Source of the DNA: Cellulosimicrobium cellulans
GTDB lineage: Bacteria; Actinomycetota; Actinomycetes; Actinomycetales; Cellulomonadaceae
Assembly (NCBI RefSeq): GCF_024124905.1
Contig: NZ_JAMXST010000001.1
Span: 930,001-994,000 of the forward strand
Length of the DNA stretch: 64,000 nucleotides
Direction: 5' to 3'
Numbering within the stretch: the first letter of the stretch is position 1; every line of letters starts with the position of its first letter. Under the pieces are notes generated by a model that saw only the letters and a list, made by a program, of their open reading frames with translations, had not been told where the DNA came from and did no database searches. The position numbers and the translations under genes are program-made. This document shows positions 28,091-37,792 of the stretch, piece by piece.

Positions 28091-29056
28091 CTACCAGCGG
28101 CCGTTGCGGGGGCGCGGCTGGCACCGCGGGCACGTGTACGACGAGCGGTTCATGAACTCGTCTCGGCGCACCGGCGTCCCGCAGCGCGGGCACGGCTCGC
28201 CTTCCTGCCCGTACACCGCGAGCGAGCGCGAGAAGTAGCCGGACTGCCCGTTGATGTTGACGTAGAGCGCGTCGAAGCTCGTCCCACCCTGGGCGAGCGC
28301 CTCCGTCATCACCTCGGCCGCGGCGTCGAGCAGGCGGTGCGCCTCGGGGCGGCGCAGCGTGTCGGTGGCGCGCGCGTAGTGCAGGCGGGCGCGCCACAGC
28401 GCCTCGTCGGCGTAGATGTTGCCGACGCCGGACACGATCGTCTGGTCGAGCAGCGCGCGCTTCACGCCGGTCCGACGGCGGCGGATCGCGTCGACGACGT
28501 CGTCGCGCCGCAGGGCGGGGTCGAGGAGGTCGCGGCCGATGTGCGCGACCGGGGCGGGCACCGCGGCGAGGTCGGCCCCGAGCCCGCCGGGCGCGCCGTC
28601 GGGCGTGGGCACGAGGTCCTGGACGGACAGGTGCCCGAACGTGCGCTGGTCGACGAAGTCGAGCGCGAGCGCGCCCGCCGGGCCGGCGCCGTCAGGCTCG
28701 AGCACGAGACGCACGCGCAGGTGCGGCGACCGCTCCCCGAGGCCCGGCCCCGAGCGCACCAGGAGCTGGCCCGACATCCCGAGGTGGGCCAGCAGCGCGG
28801 CCGCGGGGCCGTCGTCGGGCCCACCCGTCGGCCCGCCCGTCGACCCGCCCGGGACGAGCGGGAGCCAGAGGAACTTGCCGCGGCGCACCGCGGCGTCGAG
28901 CCGCTGGCCGAGGAGCTGGTCCCGGAAGTCGGCCGGGCCGCCGTCGTGGCGCCGCACGCTGTAGTCGCGCAGCACCTCGACGTCGACGACCCGGGAGCCC
29001 AGCACGTGGCGGCCGAGCCCGTCGCGGACGGTCTCGACCTCGGGCAGCTCAGGCAC
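28091..29056 (-). CDS. mutM: Formamidopyrimidine-DNA glycosylase
   Basis: A 321-residue Fpg/MutM base-excision repair enzyme that removes 8-oxoguanine. After Met removal the N-terminal catalytic proline is followed by [26 protein letters not shown] is the helix-two-turn-helix region, and the C-terminal zinc finger has CPRCGTPV and CPRCQ with the DNA-binding arginine between them. A Gly/Pro-rich insert near residues 65-85 is unusual but harmless-looking. The gene overlaps the end of rnc by eight bases, the standard rnc-mutM arrangement. Confidence 0.96.
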   Translation of the reverse strand: MPELPEVETVRDGLGRHVLGSRVVDVEVLRDYSVRRHDGGPADFRDQLLGQRLDAAVRRGKFLWLPLVPGGSTGGPTGGPDDGPAAALLAHLGMSGQLLVRSGPGLGERSPHLRVRLVLEPDGAGPAGALALDFVDQRTFGHLSVQDLVPTPDGAPGGLGADLAAVPAPVAHIGRDLLDPALRRDDVVDAIRRRRTGVKRALLDQTIVSGVGNIYADEALWRARLHYARATDTLRRPEAHRLLDAAAEVMTEALAQGGTSFDALYVNINGQSGYFSRSLAVYGQEGEPCPRCGTPVRRDEFMNRSSYTCPRCQPRPRNGRW

Positions 29057-29807
29057 CGGCGTCCTCGGCCGCCTCCACCGTCGTGGCCGCGCGCCCGTCG
29101 GACGGCTCCGGCTCCGCGCGCTCGGCCGCCAGTGCGCGGTAAGCGCGTTCGGCGGCCTCCTGCTCGGCGTACTTCTTCGCGGTGCCGCTGCCGGTCCCGT
29201 AGAGCCGGCCGTCGAGGTGGACGTACGACGTGAAGACGCGCGCGTGGTCCGGCCCGACGGCGTCGCTCGAGTAGGAGGGGGCGCTGAGCCCTGCGGCGGC
29301 GGCGGCCTCCTGGAGCGACGTCTTCCAGTCGAGCCCCGCGCCGAGCCCTGCGGCGGCCGACAGCGTCGGCTCCACGAGACGGAGCACGAGGCCGCGTGCG
29401 GGCTCGAGCCCGTGGCTCAGGTAGACCGCGCCGATGATCGCCTCGACCGTGTCCGACAGGATCGAGTCCTTGTCGTTGCCGCGCGTGCGGATCTCGCCCT
29501 TGCCGAGCAGCACGTACTGCCCCAGGCCGAGCCGGCGCGCGATCGCGGCGAGCGACTTCTGCGAGACGGTCGCGGCCCGCATCTTGGCGAGCTCGCCCTC
29601 GGACAGGTCGGGGTGGCGGCGGTAGAGGGTCTCCGTGACGACGAGGCCCAGGACGGTGTCACCGAGGAACTCGAGACGCTCGTTCGTGGGGATGCCGCCG
29701 TTCTCGTGCGCGAACGACCGGTGCGTGAGCGCAAGCACGAGAAGCTCGGGGTCCAGATGGACCCCGAGCTTCTCGAGAAGACCGGATGCCGGTGCAGCCG
29801 GTGCCAC
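29049..29807 (-). CDS. rnc: Ribonuclease III
   Basis: A 252-residue RNase III that cleaves double-stranded RNA in rRNA maturation and decay. The signature [14 protein letters not shown] (metal-binding Glu and Asp) lies near residues 47-60, [12 protein letters not shown] is the second catalytic motif, and a double-stranded RNA-binding domain occupies about 165-235 ([14 protein letters not shown] to [14 protein letters not shown]). The GTG at 29807 was chosen: it lies five bases after the rpmF stop with GAGG just upstream, and longer frames run back through rpmF. The C-terminal 20 residues are disordered. Confidence 0.95.
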   Translation of the reverse strand: MAPAAPASGLLEKLGVHLDPELLVLALTHRSFAHENGGIPTNERLEFLGDTVLGLVVTETLYRRHPDLSEGELAKMRAATVSQKSLAAIARRLGLGQYVLLGKGEIRTRGNDKDSILSDTVEAIIGAVYLSHGLEPARGLVLRLVEPTLSAAAGLGAGLDWKTSLQEAAAAAGLSAPSYSSDAVGPDHARVFTSYVHLDGRLYGTGSGTAKKYAEQEAAERAYRALAAERAEPEPSDGRAATTVEAAEDAGA

Positions 29808-29812
29808 GCGCC

Positions 29813-30007
29813 TCAGCCTGCGTGCTCGGTGCGCAGCGCCTCGGCGTACTGGCGGCCCTTGTAGGTACCGCACGTCGGGCACGCCGCGTGCGACAGCTTG
29901 TCGCCCTTGCACTGCGGGCAGGTGGTGAGGTTCGCGGCGGTCGTCTTCCACTGCGAACGACGCGCACGGGTGTTGCTGCGCGACATCTTGCGCTTCGGAA
30001 CAGCCAC
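29813..30007 (-). CDS. rpmF: 50S ribosomal protein L32
   Basis: A 64-residue bL32 with N-terminus [20 protein letters not shown] and a zinc ribbon with two CxxC pairs (CPQC and CPTC), so this is the zinc-requiring form. The GTG start at 30007 comes two bases after the yceD stop, with GAAAGAGAG as the ribosome binding site. yceD-rpmF-rnc-mutM is a conserved operon. Confidence 0.97.
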   Translation of the reverse strand: MAVPKRKMSRSNTRARRSQWKTTAANLTTCPQCKGDKLSHAACPTCGTYKGRQYAEALRTEHAG

Positions 30008-30009
30008 GG

Positions 30010-30693
30010 CTAGCTCTCTTTCGTCTCGTCGGACACGTTCGAGGTGTCGAACATGCTCTCCAGCGCCGACCACCGAGGGTCGACAAGTTCGTGGGTGTGG
30101 CCCGGGTCGTCCGCCAGGCGCGCACCGCACTCGGAGCACAGCCCCGGGCAGTCCGCTCGGCACACCGGACTGAATGGTAGTGCAGTGACGACCGAATCCC
30201 GTAGCGCGGGCTCGATGTCCGCGAGGTCGCCGTCGAGGTCGTACACGTCCTCGGCGTCCTCCAGGTCGTCGCCCGACTCCTCCGCGGCCTTCGCCCGCTC
30301 GGGGTAGGCGAAGAGCTCCGCGAACTCGACCGTGACGTCCTCGTGGACGGTGTCGAGGCAGCGCACGCACTCCCCGACCGCGCGGCCCGTCACCGTCCCG
30401 GAGACCAGCACGCCCTCCATGACCGCCTCGAGGCGCAGGTCGAGCTCGAGCTCGCTGCCCTCGGGGATGCCGATGACCGCGGTCCCGAGGTCGGCGGGCG
30501 CGGGGACGGTCGCGACGACCGTCCGCATGCTCCCGGGTCGCCGACCGAGCTCGTGCGTGTCGAGCACGAGCGGCGACGTCTTCTCGGCGGTGATGGCGCG
30601 CTCCAGGATCGCCAGGCCGCGGGCGTGGGGGCCCGCGGACGGATGGTCAACGATGTCGGGGGCCGACGGCCGCTCGAGGCGACTGCCAGGCAC
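30010..30693 (-). CDS. YceD/DUF177 family protein
   Basis: A DUF177 protein of about 227 residues; homologues are encoded next to rpmF and have a role in 23S rRNA/50S maturation in plants and bacteria. Family features: [18 protein letters not shown] near the start, [20 protein letters not shown], and a Cys cluster [16 protein letters not shown]. The start is uncertain: GTG 30693 is chosen because a -10-like TAAGAT (30732-30727) puts the transcript start near 30720, where a longer frame would begin with TTG; neither has a clear ribosome binding site. Confidence 0.88.
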   Translation of the reverse strand: MPGSRLERPSAPDIVDHPSAGPHARGLAILERAITAEKTSPLVLDTHELGRRPGSMRTVVATVPAPADLGTAVIGIPEGSELELDLRLEAVMEGVLVSGTVTGRAVGECVRCLDTVHEDVTVEFAELFAYPERAKAAEESGDDLEDAEDVYDLDGDLADIEPALRDSVVTALPFSPVCRADCPGLCSECGARLADDPGHTHELVDPRWSALESMFDTSNVSDETKES

Positions 30694-30853
30694 AGGCCGA
30701 CGCGCGACGCGCCGAGCCAAACATCGATCTTACGTCACGCGACGGCCCGACCGCCACCTGCCACGTCCTGTGGGGAGCCCACGACCCGGCCCGCCGCCGA
30801 GCAGCCGGTGGTCGTCGGCACCGCAGACGCTCCGCGCCGGCCCGGTGAGGGAC

Positions 30854-31453
30854 TCAGCGGCCGGTGCGCTCGCGCATCGTCGCCGGGAACGGCGACTCCT
30901 CCGGCTCGGCGACGCGGTCCCCGAGGCGGTCCGCGAGCTTGGCGCGGCCGCCCTGGACCTGTGCGAGCAGCTTGCCGAGGTCGACCTCGAAGTCCGCGAG
31001 CCTGCGGTCGCAGTAGTCGTCGGCGTCGCGTCGGAGCACGGCCGCGGCCTCCTCGGCCTCGTCGACGATCTCCCGGGCCCGTGACTCCGCCTGCACGACG
31101 ACCTGCTCCGCCTGCACGAGCTCGATCGCGCGCGCCCGCGCCGTCGTGAGGATCTCCTCCGCCTGCCGGTGCGCGTCCTCCAGCACGGCGTCCGCCTGCG
31201 CGAGCACCTCGTCCGCGTGCGCGAGCTGCTCCGGCAGCGCGCCGCGCAGCTCGTCCAGGAGCGCGACCGCGTCGCCCTTGTGCACCAGCACCGACGACGA
31301 CATGGGCATCGCGCGCGCCGTCTCCACGAGGTGCGTCAGGTCGTCGAGGATCGCGTTCAGCCCGACCTGCGCCTCCTCCGTCGCGCGCTCCTCGTGCGTC
31401 ACCCGCCGGTCCTGCTGCTCGCTCACGTACCCGGTCCTCCCCGTCGTGCTCAC
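30854..31453 (-). CDS. SepIVA-like DivIVA-family coiled-coil protein
   Basis: A 199-residue, strongly charged, mainly helical protein. Heptad-like sequence runs from about residue 30 to 170 (HADEVLAQADAVLEDAHRQ, QAESRAREIVDEAEEAAAVL), ending with RDADDYCDRRLADFEVDL, similar to DivIVA-domain proteins. In mycobacteria the gene beside coaD in this neighbourhood encodes SepIVA, needed for septation and polar growth; the position and composition here match. The ATG at 31453 overlaps the coaD stop (ATGA). Homology to SepIVA is inferred from context and character, not alignment. Confidence 0.8.
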   Translation of the reverse strand: MSTTGRTGYVSEQQDRRVTHEERATEEAQVGLNAILDDLTHLVETARAMPMSSSVLVHKGDAVALLDELRGALPEQLAHADEVLAQADAVLEDAHRQAEEILTTARARAIELVQAEQVVVQAESRAREIVDEAEEAAAVLRRDADDYCDRRLADFEVDLGKLLAQVQGGRAKLADRLGDRVAEPEESPFPATMRERTGR

Positions 31454-31950
31454 CTGCTGCTCCCCTGCACCCGTGCCAGCGCCGCACGGACGGCGTCGCC
31501 CACCCCCGGCGGGACGAGGTCGTCCACCGGTCCCCCGTACCGCGCGATGTCCTTCACGAGCGACGACGCGACGTGCTGCAGCGCGGCGTCGCCCGCGACG
31601 AACACGGTCTCGACGCCCGCCAGGTGCCGGTTCATGAGCGCCATCGGCAGCTCGGCGTCGAAGTCCGCGCCACCGCGCAGGCCCTTGACCACGGCGACCG
31701 CCCCGATCTCGCGGCAGAAGTCCACCAGGAGCCCCGGCACGACCTCGACGCGGACCCCGTCCAGCCCGGCGTCGTCGACGGCCGCGCGGGCGAGCGCGAC
31801 GCGCTCGTCGACGCTCAGCAGCGCCGACTTCGACGCGTTCCGTGCGACGCCGACGACGACCTCGTCGAAGAGCGCGCGGGCGCGTCGGACGATGTCGAGG
31901 TGGCCCAGGGTGATCGGGTCGAACGACCCGGGACAGACGGCTGTGGTCAC
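31450..31950 (-). CDS. coaD: Phosphopantetheine adenylyltransferase
   Basis: A 166-residue CoaD, the hexameric enzyme that transfers AMP to 4'-phosphopantetheine in coenzyme A synthesis. The nucleotidyltransferase motif CPGSFDPITLGHLDIV is at residues 6-21 (TxGH) and the family KGLRGGADFDAELPMALMNR segment is intact. GTG 31950 is the start (VTTAVCPGSF); its ribosome binding site is weak (GACGAG). It is coupled to the SepIVA-like gene. Confidence 0.96.
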   Translation of the reverse strand: MTTAVCPGSFDPITLGHLDIVRRARALFDEVVVGVARNASKSALLSVDERVALARAAVDDAGLDGVRVEVVPGLLVDFCREIGAVAVVKGLRGGADFDAELPMALMNRHLAGVETVFVAGDAALQHVASSLVKDIARYGGPVDDLVPPGVGDAVRAALARVQGSSR

Positions 31951-32028
31951 CTCGTCACGGTAGTACACGGGAGCGCGCGGACCCCGGCGGCACGGCCGGG
32001 CGGGCGCGGATCGGCCCCGCGCGCGACG

Positions 32029-32781
32029 ATGGTCGGCGTGACCGCCCCCGAGGAGCCCGCCGTCGTCCCGCTCGCCACGCCCGAGCTCGTCCGCTCGCTC
32101 CACCGCGACGTGCTGACGCCGTCGTTCCCGCCCGCCGAGCTCATGGGCGGGGACGAGCTCGTCGACGCCCACGCGACCGGGCGCCTGCGCAGCCTCGGGG
32201 TGGTCGAGGACGGGCGCGTCGTCGCCGGCGTCGTCGGCGAGTGGTTCCCCGACGCACGCGTCCTCCTCGTCCTCTACCTCGCGATCGCCCCGGGTCGGCG
32301 CGGCGGCGGGGTGGGCGCCCGGCTGGTCGCCGCCGCCCTCGACGACTGGCGCGCGCTCGACCCGCTGCTCGTCGTCGGGGAGGTCGAGCACCCCGCGCAC
32401 CACGTGGGCAGCGAGGCGCACGGCGACCCGGTCGCGCGGCTGCGGTTCTACGCACGGCTCGGCGCGCGCGTCCTCGCCCTCCCCTACTTCCAGCCCGGCG
32501 ACGGCCCCGGCGGCGAGCGCGTCCCGGCGCTCCTGCTCGTGTCGTTCCCGCTCGGCCAGGGCACCGCCGACGACGTCCCGGCAGCCCCGCTGCGTGCCTT
32601 CCTCGCGGAGAACCTCCGCGGGAGCGAGGGCACGCTCGCCGACGACACCGCGACCCGCCGCCTGCTCGACGCCGCGAGCGGCGACCGCGTCGCGCTCGTC
32701 GACCCGGCCGACCCCACCGCCCTCGCGACCGCCCCGGTCGGCCTCCTCGCCCCCTCCGAGACCCACGCCCCACCCCGCTGA
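32029..32781 (+). CDS. GNAT family N-acetyltransferase
   Basis: A 250-residue protein whose middle part is a GNAT domain: LVLYLAIAPGRRGGGVGARLVAA carries the acetyl-CoA loop (R-R-G-G-G-V-G-A) and LRFYARLGARVLALPYFQP is the motif B region. The C-terminal 70 residues are outside the core. The substrate is unknown. ATG 32029 is used; a GTG three codons later is also possible. It is divergent from coaD, convergent with rsmD, and followed by a long hairpin. Confidence 0.78.
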   Translation: MVGVTAPEEPAVVPLATPELVRSLHRDVLTPSFPPAELMGGDELVDAHATGRLRSLGVVEDGRVVAGVVGEWFPDARVLLVLYLAIAPGRRGGGVGARLVAAALDDWRALDPLLVVGEVEHPAHHVGSEAHGDPVARLRFYARLGARVLALPYFQPGDGPGGERVPALLLVSFPLGQGTADDVPAAPLRAFLAENLRGSEGTLADDTATRRLLDAASGDRVALVDPADPTALATAPVGLLAPSETHAPPR

Positions 32782-32820
32782 CCCCCCGCCTCGCCACCGA
32801 CCAGGCCCTCCCGACACGTC

Positions 32821-32874
32821 GAGCAGGTGGTTCCGGCGCGTCCGGGTCGCAGGACGCGCCAGAACCACCCGCTC
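32821..32874. terminator. 23-bp hairpin between convergent GNAT and rsmD genes
   Basis: Arms 32821-32843 and 32852-32874 pair at 21 of 23 positions (stem begins GAGC-GGTGGTTC and ends GGCGCGTCC) around an eight-base loop. It sits 17 bases before the rsmD stop and about 40 after the GNAT stop, so it probably ends transcription from both strands. Confidence 0.8.
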
Positions 32875-32890
32875 GGCGGTCAGGGGTGGG

Positions 32891-33514
32891 CTACGGGAGG
32901 GCGGGGCCGACGAAGTAGACCGTCGTCTCGCCGTAGTCCTTGCGCGCGACGAGCTCCCAGCCTGTCGGCCAGGCCGGTTCCGGGGTCCGGGTGGAGCGCT
33001 CGACGACGACGACGGCGGCCGGGTCGAGGACGCCGGGCGCGGCGAGGTGGGCGAGGACGCGCTCCAGCGCCTCGGCGGTGACGTCGTACGGCGGGTCGAC
33101 GAGCACGAGGTGGTACGGGCCGTGGCCCGCCCGAACGGAGGCCGGCGTTCCGTCCGCCCCGCCGGCCGGGCGCTGCGCCGCGGCGGCCGCCACGCCGGCG
33201 ACGAACGCCTCGGCCGGCTGGGCGACGACCCGCACGTCGCGGAGGCCCAGGGCGGCGACGTTGCGTCGGGCGACGTCGGCGGCGACCCGGGCGGAGTCGA
33301 CGAGCGTCACGTCGGCGGCGCCCCGGCTCGCGGCCTCCAGACCGAGCGCGCCCGAGCCGGCGTAGAGGTCGAGGACGTGCGCGTCGTCGACCACGCCCAG
33401 GTGCTCGAGGCGCGAGAAGATCGCCTCGCGGACGCGCTCGCTCGTCGGCCGCGTCCCGCGCGGCGGGACCTGCAGCGTGCGTCCCCCTACCGTCCCCGCC
33501 ACGATCCTCGTCAC
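32891..33514 (-). CDS. rsmD: 16S rRNA (guanine966-N2)-methyltransferase
   Basis: A 207-residue RsmD that methylates G966 of 16S rRNA. It starts MTRIVAGTVGGRTLQVPPRG, followed by RPTSERVREAIFSRLEHL, SAM motif VLDLYAGSGALGLEAASRGA and the catalytic VLVDPPYDV (the DPPY motif of base amino-methyltransferases). It lies between recG and the coaD operon, the common actinobacterial order. About 20 Ala/Gly-rich residues are inserted before the DPPY motif. Confidence 0.95.
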   Translation of the reverse strand: MTRIVAGTVGGRTLQVPPRGTRPTSERVREAIFSRLEHLGVVDDAHVLDLYAGSGALGLEAASRGAADVTLVDSARVAADVARRNVAALGLRDVRVVAQPAEAFVAGVAAAAAQRPAGGADGTPASVRAGHGPYHLVLVDPPYDVTAEALERVLAHLAAPGVLDPAAVVVVERSTRTPEPAWPTGWELVARKDYGETTVYFVGPALP

Positions 33515-33665
33515 GCGCCCAGCCTAGAGCCTGTCGAACGACGGCCCTGGGCCGAGACGGCGTAGCCGGGCCCGGTCCGGGACAGGGCGCGAGCGTGCGC
33601 GCACCCTCGCGACGCCTGCGGCCTCGACGACCGGGGGACGACGGGGACGGTGGACCACGACCGCC

Positions 33666-35924
33666 TCACGCCCGCTCGAGGAACTCCTCGCGCTCCGGGT
33701 CGAGCTGGTCGCGGATCGCGTCGGCGAGCGCCGGGTGGCCGGTCAGGTCCGGATCCTCCGCCACGACGGCGGCGGCGTCGGCGCGCGCGGTCGCGATGAC
33801 GTCCGCGTCCTTGACGACGCGCAGGAGCCGCAGAGAGCTCGCGCGCCCCGACTGCGCGGCCCCGAGGACGTCGCCCTCGCTGCGCAGCTCGAGGTCGACG
33901 GTCGCGAGCTCGAACCCGTCGGTGGTGCGCGCGAGGGTCTCGACGCGGGTCGCAGCAGGCGTGCCGGGCTGCGCGGTCGACACGAGCAGGCACAGCCCCG
34001 CCGCGGACCCGCGCCCGACGCGCCCGCGGAGCTGGTGGAGCTGGGAGATGCCGAACCGGTCGGCGTCGAGCACGACCATCGCCGTCGCCTCGGGGACGTC
34101 GACCCCGACCTCGACGACGGTCGTCGAGACGAGCACCTGGACCGCACCGGACGCGAAGTCGGCCATCACGGCGTCCTTGTCCGCCGGGGGCATCTGCCCG
34201 TGCAGCACCCCGACCTCGAGCCCCGCGAGGCGCGGGTGCGCGCGCAGCTCCTCGGCGACCTCGAGCACCGCCCGCAGGGGCGCGCGGTCCGAGGCGTCCG
34301 GGGCGTCGGGGTCGAGGAGGAAGTCGGGCACCTCGTCGAAGTCGTCGGTCCGCTTCGACGGCGCGTCGGCGTCCGGCTCGTCCGGGTGGATGCGCGCGCA
34401 CACCACGTACGCGCGGTGCCCGGCGTCGACCTCCTCGCGCACGCGCGCCCACGTGCGCTCCATCCACGCCTCGTTGCCGGCGGGCACGACGTGGGTCGTG
34501 ATGCCGGCGCGCCCGGCCGGGATCTCGGTGAGCGACGAGGTCTCGAGGTCGCCGAACACGGTCATCGCGACCGTGCGCGGGATGGGGGTCGCCGTCATCA
34601 CGAGCAGGTGCGGGCTCGTACGGGCCTTGGCCCGCAGCGCGTCGCGCTGCTCGACGCCGAACCGGTGCTGCTCGTCCACGACGACGAGGCCGAGGTCGGC
34701 GAACTGCACGTTCTCCGACAGCAGGGCGTGGGTGCCGACGACGATCCCGGCGGCGCCGCTCGCGGCGTCGAGCAGCGCCTCCTTGCGCGCCGCCGCGCCG
34801 AGCGACCCCGTGAGCAACGCCACTCGCGTCCCGTGCTCGGCGCCCCCGAGGAAGCCGCCCTCCGCGAGCGGCCCGAGCAGCGCGCGCAGGGTGCGCGCGT
34901 GCTGGGCGGCGAGCACCTCGGTCGGGGCGAGGAGCGCCGCCTGCCCGCCGGCGTCGATTACCTGGAGCATGGCGCGCAGCGCGACGACCGTCTTGCCGGA
35001 GCCCACCTCGCCCTGCAGGAGACGCTGCATCGGGCGCGGGAGCGCAAGGTCGGCCGCGATCTCCTCCCCGACCTCGCGCTGACCCGTCGTCAGCGTGAAC
35101 GGGAGGGCGTCGTCGAAGTCGGCGAGGATGCTCGGCTCCCCCGGGCCACGGAGGGGTCGCGCCGTCGCGGGCTCGGCCGCGGCGCGGGCCCGGCGCTGGG
35201 CGAGCGCCGCCTGGAGGACGAACGCCTCCTCGTACCGCAGCCGGTCGCGCCCGCGCCGCCACTGCTTCTCGTCGTAGGGCTCGTGCACGTCGCGCAGCGC
35301 CTCGAGCCGCGTCCCGAGCCCGTGCCGCTCGCGCACGGCGTCCGGGAGCGGGTCCGGGACGTCGTCCTCGCGCAGCGGGTCGAGCACGGTGCGCACCGCA
35401 GGCTGGATCTTCCAGCTCGGGATGCTCGCGCTCGCGGGGTAGATCGGGATGGGCCGGCTCGCCTCGAGCACGGCGCTCTCCGCGTCCTCGGCGTCGTCGT
35501 CGACCCCGATGATCTTGTAGTCGGGGTGCGTGAGCTGCCGCGTGCCGCGGTACAGCCCGACGACGCCGGTGAAGAGCCCGTGCCGCCCCGGCGCCAGCCG
35601 TTGCTCGTGGTAGCGCAGGACGTTCGGGCTCTTGGCGAAGAACGTGAGCGAGAGCTGCTGCGGGCCGTCGGTCACGACCGCCTCGAGGATCGCGCCCGCG
35701 CGGTTGCGCATGCGCCGGACGGTCGCGCTGCGGACCTGCGCGACGATCGTCACGTGCTCGCCGAGGGCGAGGCCGCCGAGGTCGGTGAGGCGCCCCGGGT
35801 CGCCGTACCGCCGCGGGTAGTGCCGCAGGAGGTCCCCGACGGTCTCGAGGCCCAGCTTCGCGAGCGGACCCGCGCTGCGCGTGCCGACCGCGCGGGTCAG
35901 CGGCTCGGCCAGGCGGTCGCTCAT
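33666..35924 (-). CDS. recG: ATP-dependent DNA helicase RecG
   Basis: A 752-residue RecG that reverses stalled forks and processes branched DNA. The wedge/OB domain occupies about residues 1-220 (LGLETVGDLLRHYPRRY). The helicase core has Walker A LLQGEVGSGKTVVALRA, VVVDEQHRFGVEQR (motif II, DEQH), MTATPIPRT (motif III) and QLRGRVGRG (motif VI). The start ATG 35924 overlaps the stop of the DAK2-domain gene (ATGA), the usual DAK2-recG pair. Confidence 0.96.
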   Translation of the reverse strand: MSDRLAEPLTRAVGTRSAGPLAKLGLETVGDLLRHYPRRYGDPGRLTDLGGLALGEHVTIVAQVRSATVRRMRNRAGAILEAVVTDGPQQLSLTFFAKSPNVLRYHEQRLAPGRHGLFTGVVGLYRGTRQLTHPDYKIIGVDDDAEDAESAVLEASRPIPIYPASASIPSWKIQPAVRTVLDPLREDDVPDPLPDAVRERHGLGTRLEALRDVHEPYDEKQWRRGRDRLRYEEAFVLQAALAQRRARAAAEPATARPLRGPGEPSILADFDDALPFTLTTGQREVGEEIAADLALPRPMQRLLQGEVGSGKTVVALRAMLQVIDAGGQAALLAPTEVLAAQHARTLRALLGPLAEGGFLGGAEHGTRVALLTGSLGAAARKEALLDAASGAAGIVVGTHALLSENVQFADLGLVVVDEQHRFGVEQRDALRAKARTSPHLLVMTATPIPRTVAMTVFGDLETSSLTEIPAGRAGITTHVVPAGNEAWMERTWARVREEVDAGHRAYVVCARIHPDEPDADAPSKRTDDFDEVPDFLLDPDAPDASDRAPLRAVLEVAEELRAHPRLAGLEVGVLHGQMPPADKDAVMADFASGAVQVLVSTTVVEVGVDVPEATAMVVLDADRFGISQLHQLRGRVGRGSAAGLCLLVSTAQPGTPAATRVETLARTTDGFELATVDLELRSEGDVLGAAQSGRASSLRLLRVVKDADVIATARADAAAVVAEDPDLTGHPALADAIRDQLDPEREEFLERA

Positions 35925-37792
35925 CGCTCGTCTCCCCGGATGTCGACGTCCACGGCCCCCGGCCCCTCGGCGGCGAGCGTGACGGCACCGCCGTCGCGGC
36001 CCGAGCGCAGGAGCACGACCTCGGCGCCGTCCCCGGTCGCGCGCGCCGCGAGCGCGTCGAGGGCCGCGTCCGGCACGTCGTCGTCGGCGAGCACCGTGAC
36101 GAGCGTGCCGGCGCGCACACGGAGGGGTTCGAGCCCGTCCGCGAGCCGTCGCGCCAGCTCGGGCACCGGCACGCCCGGGGCGTCGAGCCGAGCCCACCGG
36201 GCGGCGGCGAGCGCCGACCGTGCCGCCTCGAGCCGCTGCGCCGCACCGGGCTCCACGAGCTGTGCGGCGGCGAGCGCCACGGCGACGTGCAGGTCGGTCA
36301 CGGCGGGCAGCACCTCGAGCGTCTCGACCCCGTCCTCGCGCAGGGTCGCGCGCAAGGTCGCGGCGTCGTCCTCCGGCAGGTCCACGCCGGGCAGGAGCGC
36401 GACGTGCGACGCGCGGGAGTCGACCGCGACGCGGTGCAGGGCGGTCAGGTCGACGGGACCGGGAGCCTCCCGCAGCAGCACGACGGCGCCTGCGCGGGCG
36501 AGGTCCGCGACGAGACCGGGCGCCGTGGTCACGGCGACCAGACCCGGGCCGTCCGCCGCCACGGTCGCGGCGTCGTGCGCCCCGCCGGCAGCGGTGTCCA
36601 GGGCGTGGCCCTCCTCGTGGGGCCCCGGGAAGTGCCGGACCCGCACCTGGCGCAGCGCGGCGTCGTCTCCCCCCGTGGTCGACGCGGCCTTCTCGCCGAC
36701 GCCCCGCGCGGACCGCAGGCCCGCGACCGCGGCACGTCCGACGGCGACCGCGGCCATCGGGTCGTCGGTGTGGACGTGCGCCTGCCAGAGCCCCGAGCCG
36801 TGGTCACCCGGCCCGCCCACCACGACGACGGAGTCGCCGATCCGCGCGAGCTCGGCACGGAGCGGCTCGGCGGGGTCCTCGACGGGCGTGCCGGCCGGGT
36901 CCACCGCTCCACCCGCGGGGACGTCGACCACGAACATCACCTCGAACGCACCCCCCTCGTGGACGTCCTGCGGACCGGCACCTGCCTCCCGGGGCGAGCC
37001 CGCCACCGGAACCATGCCGGCCATCATGCCGAGCACCTCCGACACACCCGCCACTGCCGGCCCCGCGGCGTCGCGTGCGGGGGCCGGTGCCGAGGCGGCC
37101 TCCACGGGGTCGACCGCCGGGACGGCACCCGTGCCTCGCGCGTCGAGCGCCGCGACGAGCGCGCCGAGGACCAGCACCAGGCCGAGGGCTCCGGCGTCGA
37201 GGACCTGCGCCCGCGCGAGCACGTCGAGCTCGCCGGTGCTGCGCAGCGCCGCGGCGCGCGCCCCGTCCCGGGCCGCGGCCGCGACGACCGCGGGCGAGGA
37301 GGCGCCGGGCCCGTCCGCCGCGGTCGCGGCCGCGCGCGCCGCGGCGTCGGCGGCCGTGAGGATCGTGCCGGGTGCGGGGCGGGCCACCGCGCCGCGGGCG
37401 GTGCGGGCGGCGCGGTCCAGGCCCCCCGCGAGCGCGGCACCGGTCACGGTCCGGTGCTCGGCGAGCGCGAGGGCGAGCCCGCGGAGGTACTCGCTGAGGA
37501 TGACGCCCGAGTTGCCGCGCGCCCCGACGAGCGCACCGCGGGCCAGGCGCACGAGCAGGTCGCCGGCGCCGCCCGCGGCCCCCGTCTCCCCGCCTCCCGC
37601 CGGGTCGCCGCCGGGCAGCGCGCGGACCGCGTCCAGGAGCGTGAGGTACATGTTGGTGCCCGTGTCCGCGTCCGCGACCGGGAAGACGTTCACGCGGTCG
37701 AGCGACTCGCGCGCGTCGGCGAGCGCACGGACGCCACCGTGGCCCCACGCGACGACGACGGCGGCGTCGACCACGTCGGCTCCGGGGCTCAC
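35921..37792 (-). CDS. DAK2 domain (FakA/YloV-like) kinase
   Basis: A protein of about 623 residues with an N-terminal DAK2 phosphatase-kinase domain, recognised by VNVFPVADADTGTNMYLTL (metal/ATP site) and VGARGNSGVILSEYLRG. The remaining region resembles FakA, the fatty acid kinase subunit that works with DegV-type lipid-binding proteins; a DhaL-only role is less likely given the length. GTG 37792 (VSPGADVVDAAVV) is preferred because homologues start close to the domain and AGGAG lies upstream; another GTG at 37855 would add 21 basic residues. recG overlaps downstream. Confidence 0.85.
   Translation of the reverse strand: MSPGADVVDAAVVVAWGHGGVRALADARESLDRVNVFPVADADTGTNMYLTLLDAVRALPGGDPAGGGETGAAGGAGDLLVRLARGALVGARGNSGVILSEYLRGLALALAEHRTVTGAALAGGLDRAARTARGAVARPAPGTILTAADAAARAAATAADGPGASSPAVVAAAARDGARAAALRSTGELDVLARAQVLDAGALGLVLVLGALVAALDARGTGAVPAVDPVEAASAPAPARDAAGPAVAGVSEVLGMMAGMVPVAGSPREAGAGPQDVHEGGAFEVMFVVDVPAGGAVDPAGTPVEDPAEPLRAELARIGDSVVVVGGPGDHGSGLWQAHVHTDDPMAAVAVGRAAVAGLRSARGVGEKAASTTGGDDAALRQVRVRHFPGPHEEGHALDTAAGGAHDAATVAADGPGLVAVTTAPGLVADLARAGAVVLLREAPGPVDLTALHRVAVDSRASHVALLPGVDLPEDDAATLRATLREDGVETLEVLPAVTDLHVAVALAAAQLVEPGAAQRLEAARSALAAARWARLDAPGVPVPELARRLADGLEPLRVRAGTLVTVLADDDVPDAALDALAARATGDGAEVVLLRSGRDGGAVTLAAEGPGAVDVDIRGDER

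Noticed and set aside
29049-30125. Longer RNase III of 358 residues
   Set aside because: The extra 106 residues are the wrong frame of rpmF and yceD; RNase III normally starts near GTG 29807.
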